Assembly: GCA_900472295.1 (NCBI GenBank)
Contig: UCIA01000040.1
Coordinates: forward strand, 69,671 to 133,670
Direction of reading: 5' to 3'
DNA from: Hyphomicrobiales bacterium
GTDB taxonomy: Bacteria; Pseudomonadota; Alphaproteobacteria; Rhizobiales; Rhizobiaceae
Length of the DNA: 64,000 nt
In this document: positions 41,157 to 50,002 of the stretch, in pieces
Layout of the letters: each line of letters begins with the position of its first letter
How positions within the stretch are numbered: the first letter of the stretch is position 1
The notes under the pieces: model-generated
What the model saw: only the letters and a program-made list of their open reading frames with translations
What the model was told of the DNA's origin: nothing
The model's database searches: none
Made by a program: the position numbers and the translations under genes

Positions 41157-41265
41157 TTTGGCTTCGTGCCGCAAAACCGGCGCACAGCTCAGCGAGACGG
41201 ATTGCAGCATTGCCGTTGAGCGGCGAATCCCTACATGCGTTGAAGCCACAGGAGACAGCCACCTC

Positions 41266-42123
41266 GTGAAACGCTTTTTCAACCGCCTGCTGCCGAAATC
41301 CTGGCGATCCACTATCGTCACCATTCCCGTCATCAGGCTGCATGGCACCATCATGGCCGGCGGCGGCCAGTTCCGGCCGAGCCTGTCGCTGGCGTCCACG
41401 GCGGGCCTGATCGAAAAGGCGTTCCTGTTCGATGCGCCCGCCGTCGCCATCTCGATCAATTCGCCGGGCGGCTCGCCGGTGCAGTCGCGGTTGATCTTCA
41501 AGCGCATCCGCGATCTTGCGGTTGAGAAGAACAAGAAGGTGCTGGTTTTCGTCGAGGATGTCGCGGCTTCGGGCGGCTACATGATCGCGGTCGCCGGCGA
41601 CGAAATCTTTGCCGATCCATCCTCCATCGTCGGCTCGATCGGCGTGGTCTCGGCCTCGTTCGGTTTTCCCGAGCTGATGAAGAAGATCGGCGTCGAGCGC
41701 CGCGTCCACACCGCCGGCCAGAACAAGGCGGTGCTCGACCCGTTCAAGCCGGAGAAGAAGGAAGACGTCGAGCGGCTGAAGGCGCTGCAGCTCGAAGTGC
41801 ACGAGACCTTCATCGACCTGGTCAAGGAGCGCCGCGGTTCCAAGCTGAAGGACGATCCCGACCTGTTCACCGGCCTGTTCTGGACCGGCAAGAAGGGGCT
41901 GGAGCTCGGTCTTGTCGATGCGCTGAGCGACATGCGCACGGTGCTGAAAACCCGCTTCGGCGCGAAAACCCAGCTTCGGCTGGTCACCGCGCCGCGCGGC
42001 CTGTTTGGCCGCATCGGCCTGTTCGGCTCAAGCTTTTCGGCGCCCGATATTGCTGCTGCCGCCGCCAGCGGCGTGATCGATGCGGCGGAAGAGCGCGCAT
42101 TGTGGGCACGCTTCGGGCTTTGA
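41266..42123 (+). CDS. S49 family peptidase (SppA/SohB-like)
   Basis: The protein is 285 aa from a GTG (VKRFFNRLLP). It is the short form of the serine/lysine signal peptide peptidases. The catalytic Ser is in VEDVAASGGYMIAVAGDEIFADPSS and the likely catalytic Lys in HTAGQNKAVLDPF. The N-terminus is basic and then hydrophobic, but lacks the strong membrane anchor of SppA. It degrades signal peptides or short membrane peptides in related species. It stands between trmN6-like and a small membrane protein gene. Confidence 0.9.
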   Translation: MKRFFNRLLPKSWRSTIVTIPVIRLHGTIMAGGGQFRPSLSLASTAGLIEKAFLFDAPAVAISINSPGGSPVQSRLIFKRIRDLAVEKNKKVLVFVEDVAASGGYMIAVAGDEIFADPSSIVGSIGVVSASFGFPELMKKIGVERRVHTAGQNKAVLDPFKPEKKEDVERLKALQLEVHETFIDLVKERRGSKLKDDPDLFTGLFWTGKKGLELGLVDALSDMRTVLKTRFGAKTQLRLVTAPRGLFGRIGLFGSSFSAPDIAAAAASGVIDAAEERALWARFGL

Positions 42124-42205
42124 AAACGCGGGGAAAGCGTCTAGCATGGTTGCCGACTAACCCGACCCGGCCGCCTTTGCCGCCTCGCGAGGGAGGAGTT
42201 TTGAA

Positions 42206-42391
42206 ATGCCACAGATCATTTTCTTCGCGATTGTCGGCGCCGTCGCCTATTTCGGCTATCGCACCTTCGTGCGCGAGGCCGAGCGCGTGACCGCCAAGGT
42301 GCGGCGCACCGAAAAGCAGGCTGCGAACGGCGCCAACGGCACGCTGGTCAAAGATCCGAAGTCCGGCGAATACCGCCTGGCCAAGGACTGA
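42206..42391 (+). CDS. Small membrane-anchored hypothetical protein
   Basis: The protein is 61 aa. One hydrophobic N-terminal segment (IIFFAIVGAVAYFGYRTFV) is followed by a charged tail (REAERVTAKVRRTEKQ) and a conserved-looking end, LVKDPKSGEYRLAKD. GAGGGAGG stands just before the ATG. Similar short proteins occur next to ispE in rhizobia. The last codon overlaps the probable start of ispE (CTGA). Function unknown. Confidence 0.75.
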   Translation: MPQIIFFAIVGAVAYFGYRTFVREAERVTAKVRRTEKQAANGANGTLVKDPKSGEYRLAKD

Positions 42392-43311
42392 GCACCATCC
42401 CGCTTGCAGCTGACACAGCGGATGTCGCGGCACGGACGTGGCTGGCAACCGCCAAGATAAATCTGGCGCTGCATGTCACCGGCAGGCGCGCCGACGGCTA
42501 TCATCTGCTTGAAAGCCTGGCCGTTTTCACCCGCTTCGGCGACAGGGTGGAGATCGAGCCTGCCGACAGCGATCAGCTATCCGTATCGGGCCGCTACGCG
42601 TCCGGCGTGCCGCTCGACGACAGCAATCTGGTGGTGAAGGCGCGCGAGGCGCTGCGCCGGGGAGCCGGCCATCAGAGCACGCCGCCGGTGGCCATCCGGC
42701 TGGAAAAAAACCTGCCGGTCGCCTCCGGCATCGGCGGCGGCTCGAGCGACGCGGCAGCGGTGCTGCGCGGTCTTGTCCGGACCTGGGGGCTCGACATCGG
42801 CGAGGCCGAACTGGCTCGGATCGGGCTCTCGCTCGGCGCCGACGTGCCGATGTGTCTTGCGGCAAGGCCACTGGTCGCGCGCGGCGTCGGCGACGAGCTG
42901 TCGCCGGTGGCGGATTTCCCCGCGCTGGCGCTGGTGCTGGTCAATCCTGGCGTCGCCGTCTCGACGCCCGATGTGTTCAACGCACTCGAGAAGCGCGACA
43001 ATGAGGCACTGCCGCCGCTGCCGCGCGGCTTCGACTTCCACAGCGTCCGCAACTGGCTGGAGATCACCCGCAACGATCTCGAGCCGGCGGCGTTGGCGAT
43101 ACTGCCACCCATCGGCAGGGCGCTTTCCCTGCTGAACAGGGCGGGATCGGGATTTTCGCGGATGTCGGGGTCTGGGGCGACATGTTTCGGACTGTTCGAA
43201 ACCGGCAATGTCGCCAAGCGCGCCGCCGCCGAGATCCGCAGCCGCGAGCCGGACTGGTTTGTCGCCGCGACACGAAGCATCGCTTCGGAGGGAGCCGATG
43301 GCCAGACTTGA
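42388..43311 (+). CDS. ispE: 4-diphosphocytidyl-2-C-methyl-D-erythritol kinase
   Basis: The protein is about 307 aa. It phosphorylates CDP-ME in the MEP isoprenoid pathway. Conserved N-terminal TAKINLALHVTGRRADGYH, the ATP site PVASGIGGGSSDAAAVLRG and the C-terminal GSGATCFGLF are all present. Oddly, there is no ATG, GTG or TTG in frame before the conserved N-terminus; the first is a GTG at 42547, which would delete essential sequence. The frame is open back to a CTG at 42388, which overlaps the stop of the preceding gene as CTGA, in the position where ATGA is normal. CTG is therefore the likely start, or this position is an error. Confidence 0.9.
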   Translation: MSTIPLAADTADVAARTWLATAKINLALHVTGRRADGYHLLESLAVFTRFGDRVEIEPADSDQLSVSGRYASGVPLDDSNLVVKAREALRRGAGHQSTPPVAIRLEKNLPVASGIGGGSSDAAAVLRGLVRTWGLDIGEAELARIGLSLGADVPMCLAARPLVARGVGDELSPVADFPALALVLVNPGVAVSTPDVFNALEKRDNEALPPLPRGFDFHSVRNWLEITRNDLEPAALAILPPIGRALSLLNRAGSGFSRMSGSGATCFGLFETGNVAKRAAAEIRSREPDWFVAATRSIASEGADGQT

Positions 43312-43852
43312 CGAGAGCCGCCCCTTCATCCCGGTGCGCATCGCGGTGCTGACGGTGTCCGATACGCGCAGCCTCGCCGACGACAAATCCGGCCAGACGC
43401 TGGCCGACCGCATCACCGAGGCCGGCCACATCCTGGCCGCCCGCGACATCGTCACCGACGACCGCGAGAAAATCCGCGACAAGGTGCTGGGATGGTCGCG
43501 CGACCAGGATATCGATGTCGTCATCACCACCGGCGGCACCGGCTTCACCGGCCGCGACGTGACGCCGGAGGCGCTGGAGCCGATCTTCGAAAAGCGCATG
43601 GACGGCTTTTCCGAAGTGTTTCATCGCATTTCCTACGACAAGATCGGCACCTCGACGGTGCAGAGCCGGGCGACGGGCGGCGTCGTCAACGCCACCTTCG
43701 TCTTCGTGCTGCCGGGTTCGCCCGGCGCCTGCAAGGATGCCTGGGACGGCATATTGAAGCCGCAGCTCGATTACCGCCACATGCCCTGCAACTTCGTCGA
43801 GATCATGCCGCGCCTGGACGAACATTTGCAGCGCGGCAAGGCCGGCTCGTAA
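43298..43852 (+). CDS. moaB: MoaB/Mog-like molybdopterin biosynthesis protein
   Basis: The protein is 184 aa from the ATG reading MARLDESRPF, with GGAGG upstream. The molybdopterin adenylyltransferase-like fold shows VVITTGGTGFTGRDVTPEAL and LPGSPGACKDAWDGIL, the two substrate loops. MoaB-type proteins bind molybdopterin; some adenylate it, and in others the function is weak. It overlaps the end of ispE by 14 bp and is translated in another frame, so both are likely cotranscribed. Confidence 0.92.
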   Translation: MARLDESRPFIPVRIAVLTVSDTRSLADDKSGQTLADRITEAGHILAARDIVTDDREKIRDKVLGWSRDQDIDVVITTGGTGFTGRDVTPEALEPIFEKRMDGFSEVFHRISYDKIGTSTVQSRATGGVVNATFVFVLPGSPGACKDAWDGILKPQLDYRHMPCNFVEIMPRLDEHLQRGKAGS

Positions 43853-43976
43853 TCCAAGGCAGATAGTGACCGAGCGCTGCCTTTGTCAGGCAGAATGGCG
43901 CTTGCGCCTTCGCAGAGCCATTTCCTCCGGGTCGTCGGGCGGATAGTCTGTCTTCAGGTCAAGACGGAAAGATCCG

Positions 43977-44411
43977 ATGAGCGCGTACCGCGGCGGTTGC
44001 CACTGCGGCAACATCCACCTGACATTCGAAACCGGGATCGAGCCATCGCAGATGGAGATCCGCGCCTGCCAGTGCGCCTTCTGCGTCCGGCATGGTTCGC
44101 GCGCTGCCGCCGATCCGCAAGGGCGATTGATCGTCGCGGTCGACGACGAAGCGCGCTTGCACCGATACCGGTTCGGATTGCGCACCGCCGACTATCTGAT
44201 CTGCCGCGACTGCGGCGTCTATGTCGCGGCGGTGACCACCGATGGCGGCGAGGCAAGGGCGATCGTCATCGTCAATGCGCTGGACGACCGGCCGCGGTTC
44301 AGCCGCGAGCCGGTCCCAATGGATTACGATGCCGAAAACCGCGAGGGGCGCATTGCCCGGCGGCAGGCACGCTGGATGCCGGTCGAGATTCGCTCGGGCG
44401 TCAGCGAATAA
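43977..44411 (+). CDS. GFA (glutathione-dependent formaldehyde-activating) family protein
   Basis: The protein is 144 aa. Zinc-site cysteines are in place: GCHCGNIH near residue 8, CQCAFC near residue 31, and CRDCG near residue 76. The GFA fold spontaneously or enzymatically joins formaldehyde to glutathione in some members, but many members have other roles, so activity is not assigned. It overlaps the converging PhyH-like gene by 11 bp at the 3' ends. Confidence 0.9.
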   Translation: MSAYRGGCHCGNIHLTFETGIEPSQMEIRACQCAFCVRHGSRAAADPQGRLIVAVDDEARLHRYRFGLRTADYLICRDCGVYVAAVTTDGGEARAIVIVNALDDRPRFSREPVPMDYDAENREGRIARRQARWMPVEIRSGVSE

Positions 44412-45375
44412 CCGGTTCGCCGTGAAAGCGTCGGCGCGAGGGCGGCGACACGCCGAAGCCCACCTCCATCATCAGCCGCGGCGTGCGCGACGGCACGGTG
44501 CCCATGTGGAAGCCGAACGGATCCTCGACGAAGCCGAGTCCGGCTTCGCCGGTCAGCGTGACTGGGCTGTCATCGCCATAGACCTTGAGCACGTCTAGTG
44601 CCGGATGGCCGACCAGCAGCGTCAGCTGGTGCCTGAGGCTGCGCCTGGCATGGCTGCCTTTGACATAGACATGCGGACCGGTGCCGGCATCGCAAGGCTT
44701 CAGATAAAAGAAGAATTTCAGCATCCGCCAGTCGTCGAGATCGAAATGGTATTTGCCGAGCGAGGCGAGGTTCTTGTCGGCATCGGAGGCCTCGCCGGTC
44801 GGAAAGCTCCACCAGACGCGCGTGGTGATCAGCTTCGCCTGCCCGCCCAGATAGTTCTGGGCGATGTCAATGAGCAGCGGGTCGTTCTGGATGGCGAGTG
44901 CGGCCTTGCAGCCGAGGATGCGCTCGAAATAGTGGCCGCTGAGCAAAGAGCGGCCGAACCGCTTCTCGGCCTCGGCATGGTCCTCAGGCATGAATTCCAG
45001 CCGACGGTCGAAATTGCCGAAGCATGGTGTGCTCTGCGCGAAGCTCGCGATCTCCTCATGGATCGCCTGCGGCAGGACCAGGCCGGAAAACAGCCCGTCC
45101 GAACGGAGCTTCTCGACGATCGAGTTGAGCTCGACGCCACGGAACATCGTAGCCCCGGCATTTTGCGCCGGGCGGGCGGCTCTGGCCCCCAGCCAGTGCA
45201 GCTTGCGCGCCGGCATGGTGCGGGCGAGCATGAACATCGGCAGCCAGGCCGGATTCTCGCGCAGGTCCTTGAGGTAGGTTGGAATACGCACGGCGATGCG
45301 GCGCAACAGGCTGCCGTTGCGGGCAATGGCTTCCAGGCTGGCAGCGCCGGATTTGTCAGGGGTCGAAAGGTTCAT
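44401..45375 (-). CDS. PhyH-like 2-oxoglutarate/Fe(II) oxygenase
   Basis: The protein is 324 aa. Iron ligands are likely His and Asp in KYHFDLDDWRMLKFFF and the distal His in DPFGFHMGTVP, with the 2-oxoglutarate Arg in RTPRLMMEVGFG. The N-terminal 100 residues are not part of the core fold (LRENPAWLPMFMLARTMPARKLHWLG). The family is close to phytanoyl-CoA dioxygenases but the substrate is unknown. Its 3' end overlaps the GFA gene by 11 bp. Start is ATG. Confidence 0.8.
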   Translation of the reverse strand: MNLSTPDKSGAASLEAIARNGSLLRRIAVRIPTYLKDLRENPAWLPMFMLARTMPARKLHWLGARAARPAQNAGATMFRGVELNSIVEKLRSDGLFSGLVLPQAIHEEIASFAQSTPCFGNFDRRLEFMPEDHAEAEKRFGRSLLSGHYFERILGCKAALAIQNDPLLIDIAQNYLGGQAKLITTRVWWSFPTGEASDADKNLASLGKYHFDLDDWRMLKFFFYLKPCDAGTGPHVYVKGSHARRSLRHQLTLLVGHPALDVLKVYGDDSPVTLTGEAGLGFVEDPFGFHMGTVPSRTPRLMMEVGFGVSPPSRRRFHGEPVIR

Positions 45376-45561
45376 CGGGGTCCTCAGGTATGAGAGGCAG
45401 CCGACGACACGTCGGTTGCTACCGCTCCTGCACTACCCAAACCCTGATATCCCGCATCGAGGAGAAGCTAACCCCACGTCAACTTTTGTGCAATGCACAA
45501 TAAGTTTTTCCGCCGAAAAAGAGGGATGGTGCTGCGGCCTTGCCAATCCGGGAAATGTCGG

Positions 45562-45615
45562 CGCTGCCCCTCATCCGCCCGTCGGGCACCTTCTCCCTGT
45601 GAACGGGGAGAAGGG
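45562..45615. repeat. RIME-like palindromic repeat
   Basis: The unit combines GGGCAGC-type and CTTCTCCCTGT...ACGGGGAGAAG hairpin parts, matching the right-hand side of the element at 23519-23716. It lies between two genes of the minus strand. Confidence 0.65.
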
Positions 45616-45622
45616 AGAAAAA

Positions 45623-46126
45623 TCACTTCTTCGGCGCCACCCAGATTTCGGCGTCGAGCCTTTTGGTGGCGAGACCGCGCGCAAGCGCTTCGGCGCTGTG
45701 CGCATTCTTCGACAGGGCAACAGCCTGGCGTTTGCTGATCACCAGCCCTTCGGCCAGAGCCCGGTTTCCTGAAAACACCCGTGACAGGAATGGCGTGCGG
45801 CTGCCGCGGGCGCGGGAGAAGCGCGCCGGCATGGTTTGCCGCGCCGTGTGGACGACGACGTCGTCTATCCAGCCCTCGGCCAGCCTTGCGCCCGGCTCGA
45901 GCAGAAGCAGCCAGTCGCCTTTCGCCTGCCTGATACCGGCGCCAATGCCGCCGGCGACGAAATGGCAGCCGGCATGATCGGCGACCCGATGCGTCTGGTC
46001 GGTCGAACCGGTGTCGCAAACGATGACATCGCGCACCACGCCCTCGACCGCGCCGCCGATCAGCGAGGCAAGCGTGCGGGCAAGGCCTTCTTCGTCGTCA
46101 CGGGTTTCGATGAGAACGCTGAGCAT
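45623..46126 (-). CDS. Short glycosyltransferase-like protein
   Basis: The protein is 167 aa from the ATG reading MLSVLIETRDDEEGLARTL. The GT2 fold is recognisable by DVIVCDTGSTDQTHRVAD, with the donor-binding Asp, and GDWLLLLEPGARLAEGWIDDV. It is much shorter than typical GT2 enzymes, ending after about 167 residues, so it may be a minimal or partner protein. It is divergent from the radical SAM gene. Longer extension of this frame over the following genes is a shadow. Confidence 0.8.
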   Translation of the reverse strand: MLSVLIETRDDEEGLARTLASLIGGAVEGVVRDVIVCDTGSTDQTHRVADHAGCHFVAGGIGAGIRQAKGDWLLLLEPGARLAEGWIDDVVVHTARQTMPARFSRARGSRTPFLSRVFSGNRALAEGLVISKRQAVALSKNAHSAEALARGLATKRLDAEIWVAPKK

Positions 46127-46225
46127 TTTTAGCCGAATAGCGGAAAGCCGCGCACGACGCCAGTTTCGCATCGCAAACTGAAAAAGTTCTTGCTTTGTTC
46201 TCATTGGCGAAATAGGATTATTTTC

Positions 46226-47431
46226 ATGAACAGAGCGATTCGACAGCCGGCAGACAGTCCCTGGGAGAGGGCAAAGGTGGAACATATCGTGCGTGCGGAC
46301 ATTGCAGCCTTCGGGGCAGGAAGAGCCGAGATGGCCAATGCAATGATCGAACAGAGCGGCATGCGCGTCCGTCCGGACCGCAACCGCGGCCGTTCGGCCG
46401 GGATCAACCCGTCCGGCCGCTTCGAGCCGGTCAGCCGGCATGTGTTCGATGATGGCTGGAATTCGCTGGAGGAATTGCCGCCGTTCAAAACCGAAGTGCA
46501 GGTCGAGAAGCCGCGCACGATCATCACCCGCAACGAATCGCCCGACATCTCCTTCGACCGTTCGATCAACCCCTATCGTGGTTGCGAGCATGGCTGCGTT
46601 TATTGTTTCGCTCGGCCGACGCATTCCTTCATGGGCCTGTCGCCGGGGCTGGATTTCGAATCGAAGCTGTTTGCCAAGCCGGATGCGGCGCGGCTGCTCG
46701 ACAAGGAACTGTCGAAGGATGGCTACCAGCCGCGCACCATCGCCATCGGCACCAACACCGATCCCTACCAGCCGATCGAGAAGCAGTACCGGATCATGCG
46801 CGAGATCCTCGAAGTGCTGGAGGCGCGCGGCCATCCGGTCGGCATCGTCACCAAATCCCATCTGGTGACGCGCGACATCGACATATTGTCGCGCATGGCC
46901 GAACGAGGGCTGGCCAAGGTGGCGCTGTCGGTGACGACGATGGACCGCATGCTGGCGCGGACCATGGAGCCGCGCGCGTCGACGCCGACCAAGCGGCTTG
47001 AGGCAATAAGGCAGCTCTCGGATGCCGGCATCCCGGCCTCGGTGATGGTGGCGCCGATCATCCCCGGCCTGACCGACCAGGAGATGGAGCGCATCCTCGA
47101 TTCGGCCTACGCCGCTGGAGCGCGCGAAGCGGGCTATGTCATCCTGCGCCTGCCGCTCGAAGTGGCGCCGATCTTCAAGGATTGGCTGCTGCGCCACTAT
47201 CCCGACCGCTACCGGCACGTGATGTCGCTGATCCGGTCGATGCGCGACGGCAAGGACTACGATTCGGAATGGGGCAAGCGGATGAAAGGCGCCGGCCCCT
47301 ATGCCTGGCAGATCGGCCGGCGTTTCGAGATCACCGCCAAGCGGCTCGGCCTCAACGCCGAGCGGCGCACACTGAGGACCGACCAGTTCGTCGTTGCCGC
47401 CAAGGCGACCGAGCAGCTGATGCTGCTCTAG
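46226..47431 (+). CDS. PA0069 family radical SAM protein
   Basis: The protein is 401 aa. The iron-sulfur cluster motif CEHGCVYCFAR is near residue 122. Other conserved regions are NPYRGCEHG, LFAKPDAARLLDKELSK, AIGTNTDPYQPIEKQYRIMREIL, ALSVTTMDRMLARTMEPRASTP and GYVILRLPLEVAPIFKDWL. The family, often annotated as a DNA-photolyase-like or SplB-related radical SAM group, has unknown substrates. The ATG reading MNRAIRQPAD is used, with AGGA upstream; a later ATG at MANAMIEQS is possible. It precedes rnhB. Confidence 0.9.
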   Translation: MNRAIRQPADSPWERAKVEHIVRADIAAFGAGRAEMANAMIEQSGMRVRPDRNRGRSAGINPSGRFEPVSRHVFDDGWNSLEELPPFKTEVQVEKPRTIITRNESPDISFDRSINPYRGCEHGCVYCFARPTHSFMGLSPGLDFESKLFAKPDAARLLDKELSKDGYQPRTIAIGTNTDPYQPIEKQYRIMREILEVLEARGHPVGIVTKSHLVTRDIDILSRMAERGLAKVALSVTTMDRMLARTMEPRASTPTKRLEAIRQLSDAGIPASVMVAPIIPGLTDQEMERILDSAYAAGAREAGYVILRLPLEVAPIFKDWLLRHYPDRYRHVMSLIRSMRDGKDYDSEWGKRMKGAGPYAWQIGRRFEITAKRLGLNAERRTLRTDQFVVAAKATEQLMLL

Positions 47432-47584
47432 AGACCCTCGCCTGCCTGCCTTTGTTGGCTGGGCAGGCGAAAAAATCCCGTCCGGCCTGTCCCCCGGCCT
47501 GCAGACGGTGCCCTCCCGGTCTTGCCCCACTCGACCCTGGAGGGACTTGCGGAGAATCGGAGCCGATGCGAACCTCGCCGCAAC

Positions 47585-48277
47585 ATGGCTCGCGCGCGTT
47601 CCGATTCTCCGCTTCTTTTCGAGATGATCGAGAAGCCCGACTTCTCCTTCGAGACGAAGGCGATGGCTGAAGGCCTGTGGCCGGTGGCGGGCATGGATGA
47701 GGCCGGCCGCGGTCCACTGGCCGGGCCGGTGGTGGCGGCGGCGGTGATTCTCGATCCCGCCAACATTCCCGACGGGCTCGACGATTCCAAACGGCTCAAC
47801 CATTTGCAGCGCGAGGCGCTGTTCCTGAAAATTCTTGGGTCCGCGCTCGGGGTGTCGATGGCCTCGGTGAGTGCCGAAGGCATTGACGGCAGCAACATCC
47901 TCAGAGCGAGCCTCGAAGCCATGCGCCGCGCCCTTGCCGGTCTGCCGATCCAGGCGAAGCTGGCGCTGGCCGATGGCCGCGATGTGCCGCCGGGCCTCCT
48001 CTGCGAAGGCCGCGCGCTGATCAAGGGCGACCAACGCTCGCAGTCGATAGCCGCCGCCTCGATCGTCGCCAAGGTGATGCGCGACCGCATGATGTGCGGC
48101 TGCGGCAGCCATCACGAACGCTATGGCTTCGAAGTCCATATGGGCTACGCCACGGTGCGGCATCGCACCGCAATCGAGGCGCACGGGCCGGTGGCGAGGC
48201 TGCACCGGGCGTCGTTTGCGCCGTTCCGGCTGGGCGGGGTTGAGGTGGTGGAAGAAGAGAGTTTCGGGTTGGAGTGA
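47585..48277 (+). CDS. rnhB: Ribonuclease HII
   Basis: The protein is 230 aa from the ATG reading MARARSDSPL. It removes RNA from DNA-RNA hybrids. Catalytic residues are in VAGMDEAGRGPLAG (Asp and Glu), LALADGRDVPPG and the ending KGDQRSQSIAAASIVAKVMRD. The order radical SAM then rnhB is common in alphaproteobacteria. The ccrM methyltransferase that often follows rnhB is not next to it here. Confidence 0.96.
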   Translation: MARARSDSPLLFEMIEKPDFSFETKAMAEGLWPVAGMDEAGRGPLAGPVVAAAVILDPANIPDGLDDSKRLNHLQREALFLKILGSALGVSMASVSAEGIDGSNILRASLEAMRRALAGLPIQAKLALADGRDVPPGLLCEGRALIKGDQRSQSIAAASIVAKVMRDRMMCGCGSHHERYGFEVHMGYATVRHRTAIEAHGPVARLHRASFAPFRLGGVEVVEEESFGLE

Positions 48278-48291
48278 GCCGCCGGCGGTGC

Positions 48292-48446
48292 TTCGTCATC
48301 CTCGGGCTTGACCCGAGGATCCATGCCGTGACGGTTGCCGAGGAATGCGGCCTATCAGAATTCTGGACAGCCGCAATGCTCGTAGTCGCGGCATGGATCC
48401 TAGGCGCCGCGTCGCTTCGCTCCTTGCTCCGCCCTAGGATGACGAA
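48292..48446. repeat. Palindromic element ending in a 43-bp conserved block
   Basis: Outer ends TTCGTCATCCT and AGGATGACGAA are inverted. Inside, CCTCGGGC-TTGA-CCCGAGG and GGATCCATGCCG / GCGGCATGGATCC pair as nested stems. The last 43 bp (48404-48446) are identical to 55199-55241. Confidence 0.75.
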
Positions 48447-48462
48447 CTGATAGGCCCTCAAC

Positions 48463-48492
48463 AAAAAAGCCGCCAGGTCGCCCGGGCGGCTT
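48463..48492 (-). terminator. Terminator of the ATP synthase F0 operon
   Basis: On the minus strand AAGCCGCC (as read 48485-48492) pairs with GGCGGCTT (48467-48474) around a 10-nt loop, followed by six T residues. It lies just after the last gene of the operon. Confidence 0.8.
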
Positions 48493-48515
48493 CATGCTTG
48501 CGGTTCCAACCTCGC

Positions 48516-49007
48516 TCAGTTCAGCTTGGCCTTCACGTCCTGCAGCGAGGCCTTGAACAGGTCCGCCCCGGCCTTGGCATCGACCTTGGCCGCAAGCAGC
48601 GCACGCGCTGCCTCGACGGCGATGTCGACGGCGCTGGCGCGCACTTCGGCCACTGCCTCGCGCTCGGCCTGGCCGATCTTCTGCTCGGCAAGCGCGGTGC
48701 GGCGGGTGACGTAGTCCTCGGTCTTCTTGTGCGCTTCGGCAGCCAGCATTTCGGCCTCGCGCTTGGCGGCGGCGACGATGGCTGCGGCCTCCTGCTCGGC
48801 TTCCTTGCGCTTCTTCTGGTATTGGCCGAGCAGCTGCTGGGCCTCTTCGCGCAGCCGGCGGGCTTCCTCGAGCTCAGTGCTGATCTTGGCGGCGCGCGCG
48901 TCGAGCGCCTTGGCGATCAGCCCCGGCACCTTGATGTAGACGGCAACGCCGAGGAAAATGACAAGGGCAACAGTGGCCCAGACCGTAGCGAGAGATGTTG
49001 CGTCCAT
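48516..49007 (-). CDS. atpF: ATP synthase F0 subunit b
   Basis: The protein is 163 aa. One membrane helix (LATVWATVALVIFLGVAVYI) anchors a long charged coiled coil (ALDARAAKISTELEEARRLREEAQQLLGQYQKKRKEAEQEAA), forming the peripheral stalk. The start is MDATSLATV with GAGGAG upstream. It is the last gene of the F0 operon; the related b' gene precedes it. Having both b and b' is typical of Rhizobiales and photosynthetic bacteria. Confidence 0.95.
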   Translation of the reverse strand: MDATSLATVWATVALVIFLGVAVYIKVPGLIAKALDARAAKISTELEEARRLREEAQQLLGQYQKKRKEAEQEAAAIVAAAKREAEMLAAEAHKKTEDYVTRRTALAEQKIGQAEREAVAEVRASAVDIAVEAARALLAAKVDAKAGADLFKASLQDVKAKLN

Positions 49008-49017
49008 AATGCGCTCC

Positions 49018-49617
49018 TCACCGGGCCACGGATTTGACCGCAGCCGCGATCTCGGCCTTGCTGGCCTTGCCGCCGACAAGCGCATCGACGATAGCCGAAG
49101 CGGTGTCCTCGGCGATCGTGCCGACTTCCTTCATGGCATTGGCCTTGATGGAAGCTATGCTTGCCTCGGCCTCGCCGAGCTTCTTGTCGAGCGCGGCCTC
49201 GATCTTCTTGCGCGCAGCCTCGGCTTCGGCCTTGGCAGCGTCGTTGGCCTGCTGGCCGATCGCGTTTGCCTTGGTCTTGGCTTCCGCCAGTTCCTGCTCG
49301 TAAGCAGCAACGGCAGCGTCAGCCTCGCCCTTAAGCTTGGCAGCCTGGTCGAGGTCCTGCGTGATGCGATCGCTGCGAACCTCGATGATACCGCCAAGGC
49401 GCGGCATCACCACCTTCTTCAGGAACAGGTAAAACAGCCCGAACGTGATCGCCAGCCACAGAAGCTGCGACGGGAACGTCGCCGGATCGAATGGCGGGAA
49501 CGTGCCGTGCGCCTCAGCGGGCACGCCGGTGCCGGAATGCGTTTCGCCTTCCGTTCCGGTATGGGCGCCTTCAGCGGCGGGTGCGGACTCTTGCGCAAAG
49601 GCAGATGTCACGAACAT
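49018..49617 (-). CDS. ATP synthase F0 subunit b'
   Basis: The protein is 199 aa. It has a Glu/Gly-rich N-terminus (APAAEGAHTGTEGETHSGT), one membrane helix (LLWLAITFGLFYLFLKKVV) near residue 55-72 and a long Ala/Glu/Lys coiled coil that pairs with subunit b in the stalk. It lies 10 bp from atpF and 92 bp after atpE. It differs from b in length and in the extended N-terminus. Confidence 0.94.
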   Translation of the reverse strand: MFVTSAFAQESAPAAEGAHTGTEGETHSGTGVPAEAHGTFPPFDPATFPSQLLWLAITFGLFYLFLKKVVMPRLGGIIEVRSDRITQDLDQAAKLKGEADAAVAAYEQELAEAKTKANAIGQQANDAAKAEAEAARKKIEAALDKKLGEAEASIASIKANAMKEVGTIAEDTASAIVDALVGGKASKAEIAAAVKSVAR

Positions 49618-49709
49618 GGACTATCCCCTGATATCAGGCATGGCCGCAGGAATGCGGCCAGCCAATTCTTCCCAATGCTTGTCCGACCAATAGCTGGCCG
49701 AACAGGGGC

Positions 49710-49934
49710 TCAGCCGAACAGGGCGAGGAGCGCGATGAGAAGCGAGAAAATGCCCAGAGCTTCGGTCACGGCGAAGCCGAAAATCAGACGGCCGAACTGG
49801 CCATCGGCTGCCGACGGATTGCGCAGAGCGCCCGCGAGGTAGCTGCCGAAGATGTTGCCGAGACCAATGCCCGCGCCGCCCATGCCCAGGCAAGCGATAC
49901 CGGCGCCGATGTACTTTGCTGCTTCTGCGTCCAT
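49710..49934 (-). CDS. atpE: ATP synthase F0 subunit c
   Basis: The protein is 74 aa, two membrane helices forming the rotor ring. The Gly-rich helix IGAGIACLGMGGAGIGLGNIFG is followed by the polar loop (RNPSA) and the proton-binding Glu in FGFAVTEALGIFSLLIALL. It lies between atpB and the b' gene. Identification is certain. Confidence 0.97.
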   Translation of the reverse strand: MDAEAAKYIGAGIACLGMGGAGIGLGNIFGSYLAGALRNPSAADGQFGRLIFGFAVTEALGIFSLLIALLALFG

Positions 49935-50002
49935 TTTAAACTCCTTTGGATCTGTAATTCCGTTGCAATTCCATCCGGCGAAGGATGCCGGAAATTCTAT
50001 GA

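Noticed and set aside
45623..48205. An 860-codon minus-strand open frame spanning the short glycosyltransferase, radical SAM and rnhB loci
   Set aside because: Only its last 168 codons (45623-46126) look like a protein. The rest is antisense to two well-identified plus-strand genes and has the His/Arg/Gly-rich composition of a GC-biased shadow frame.
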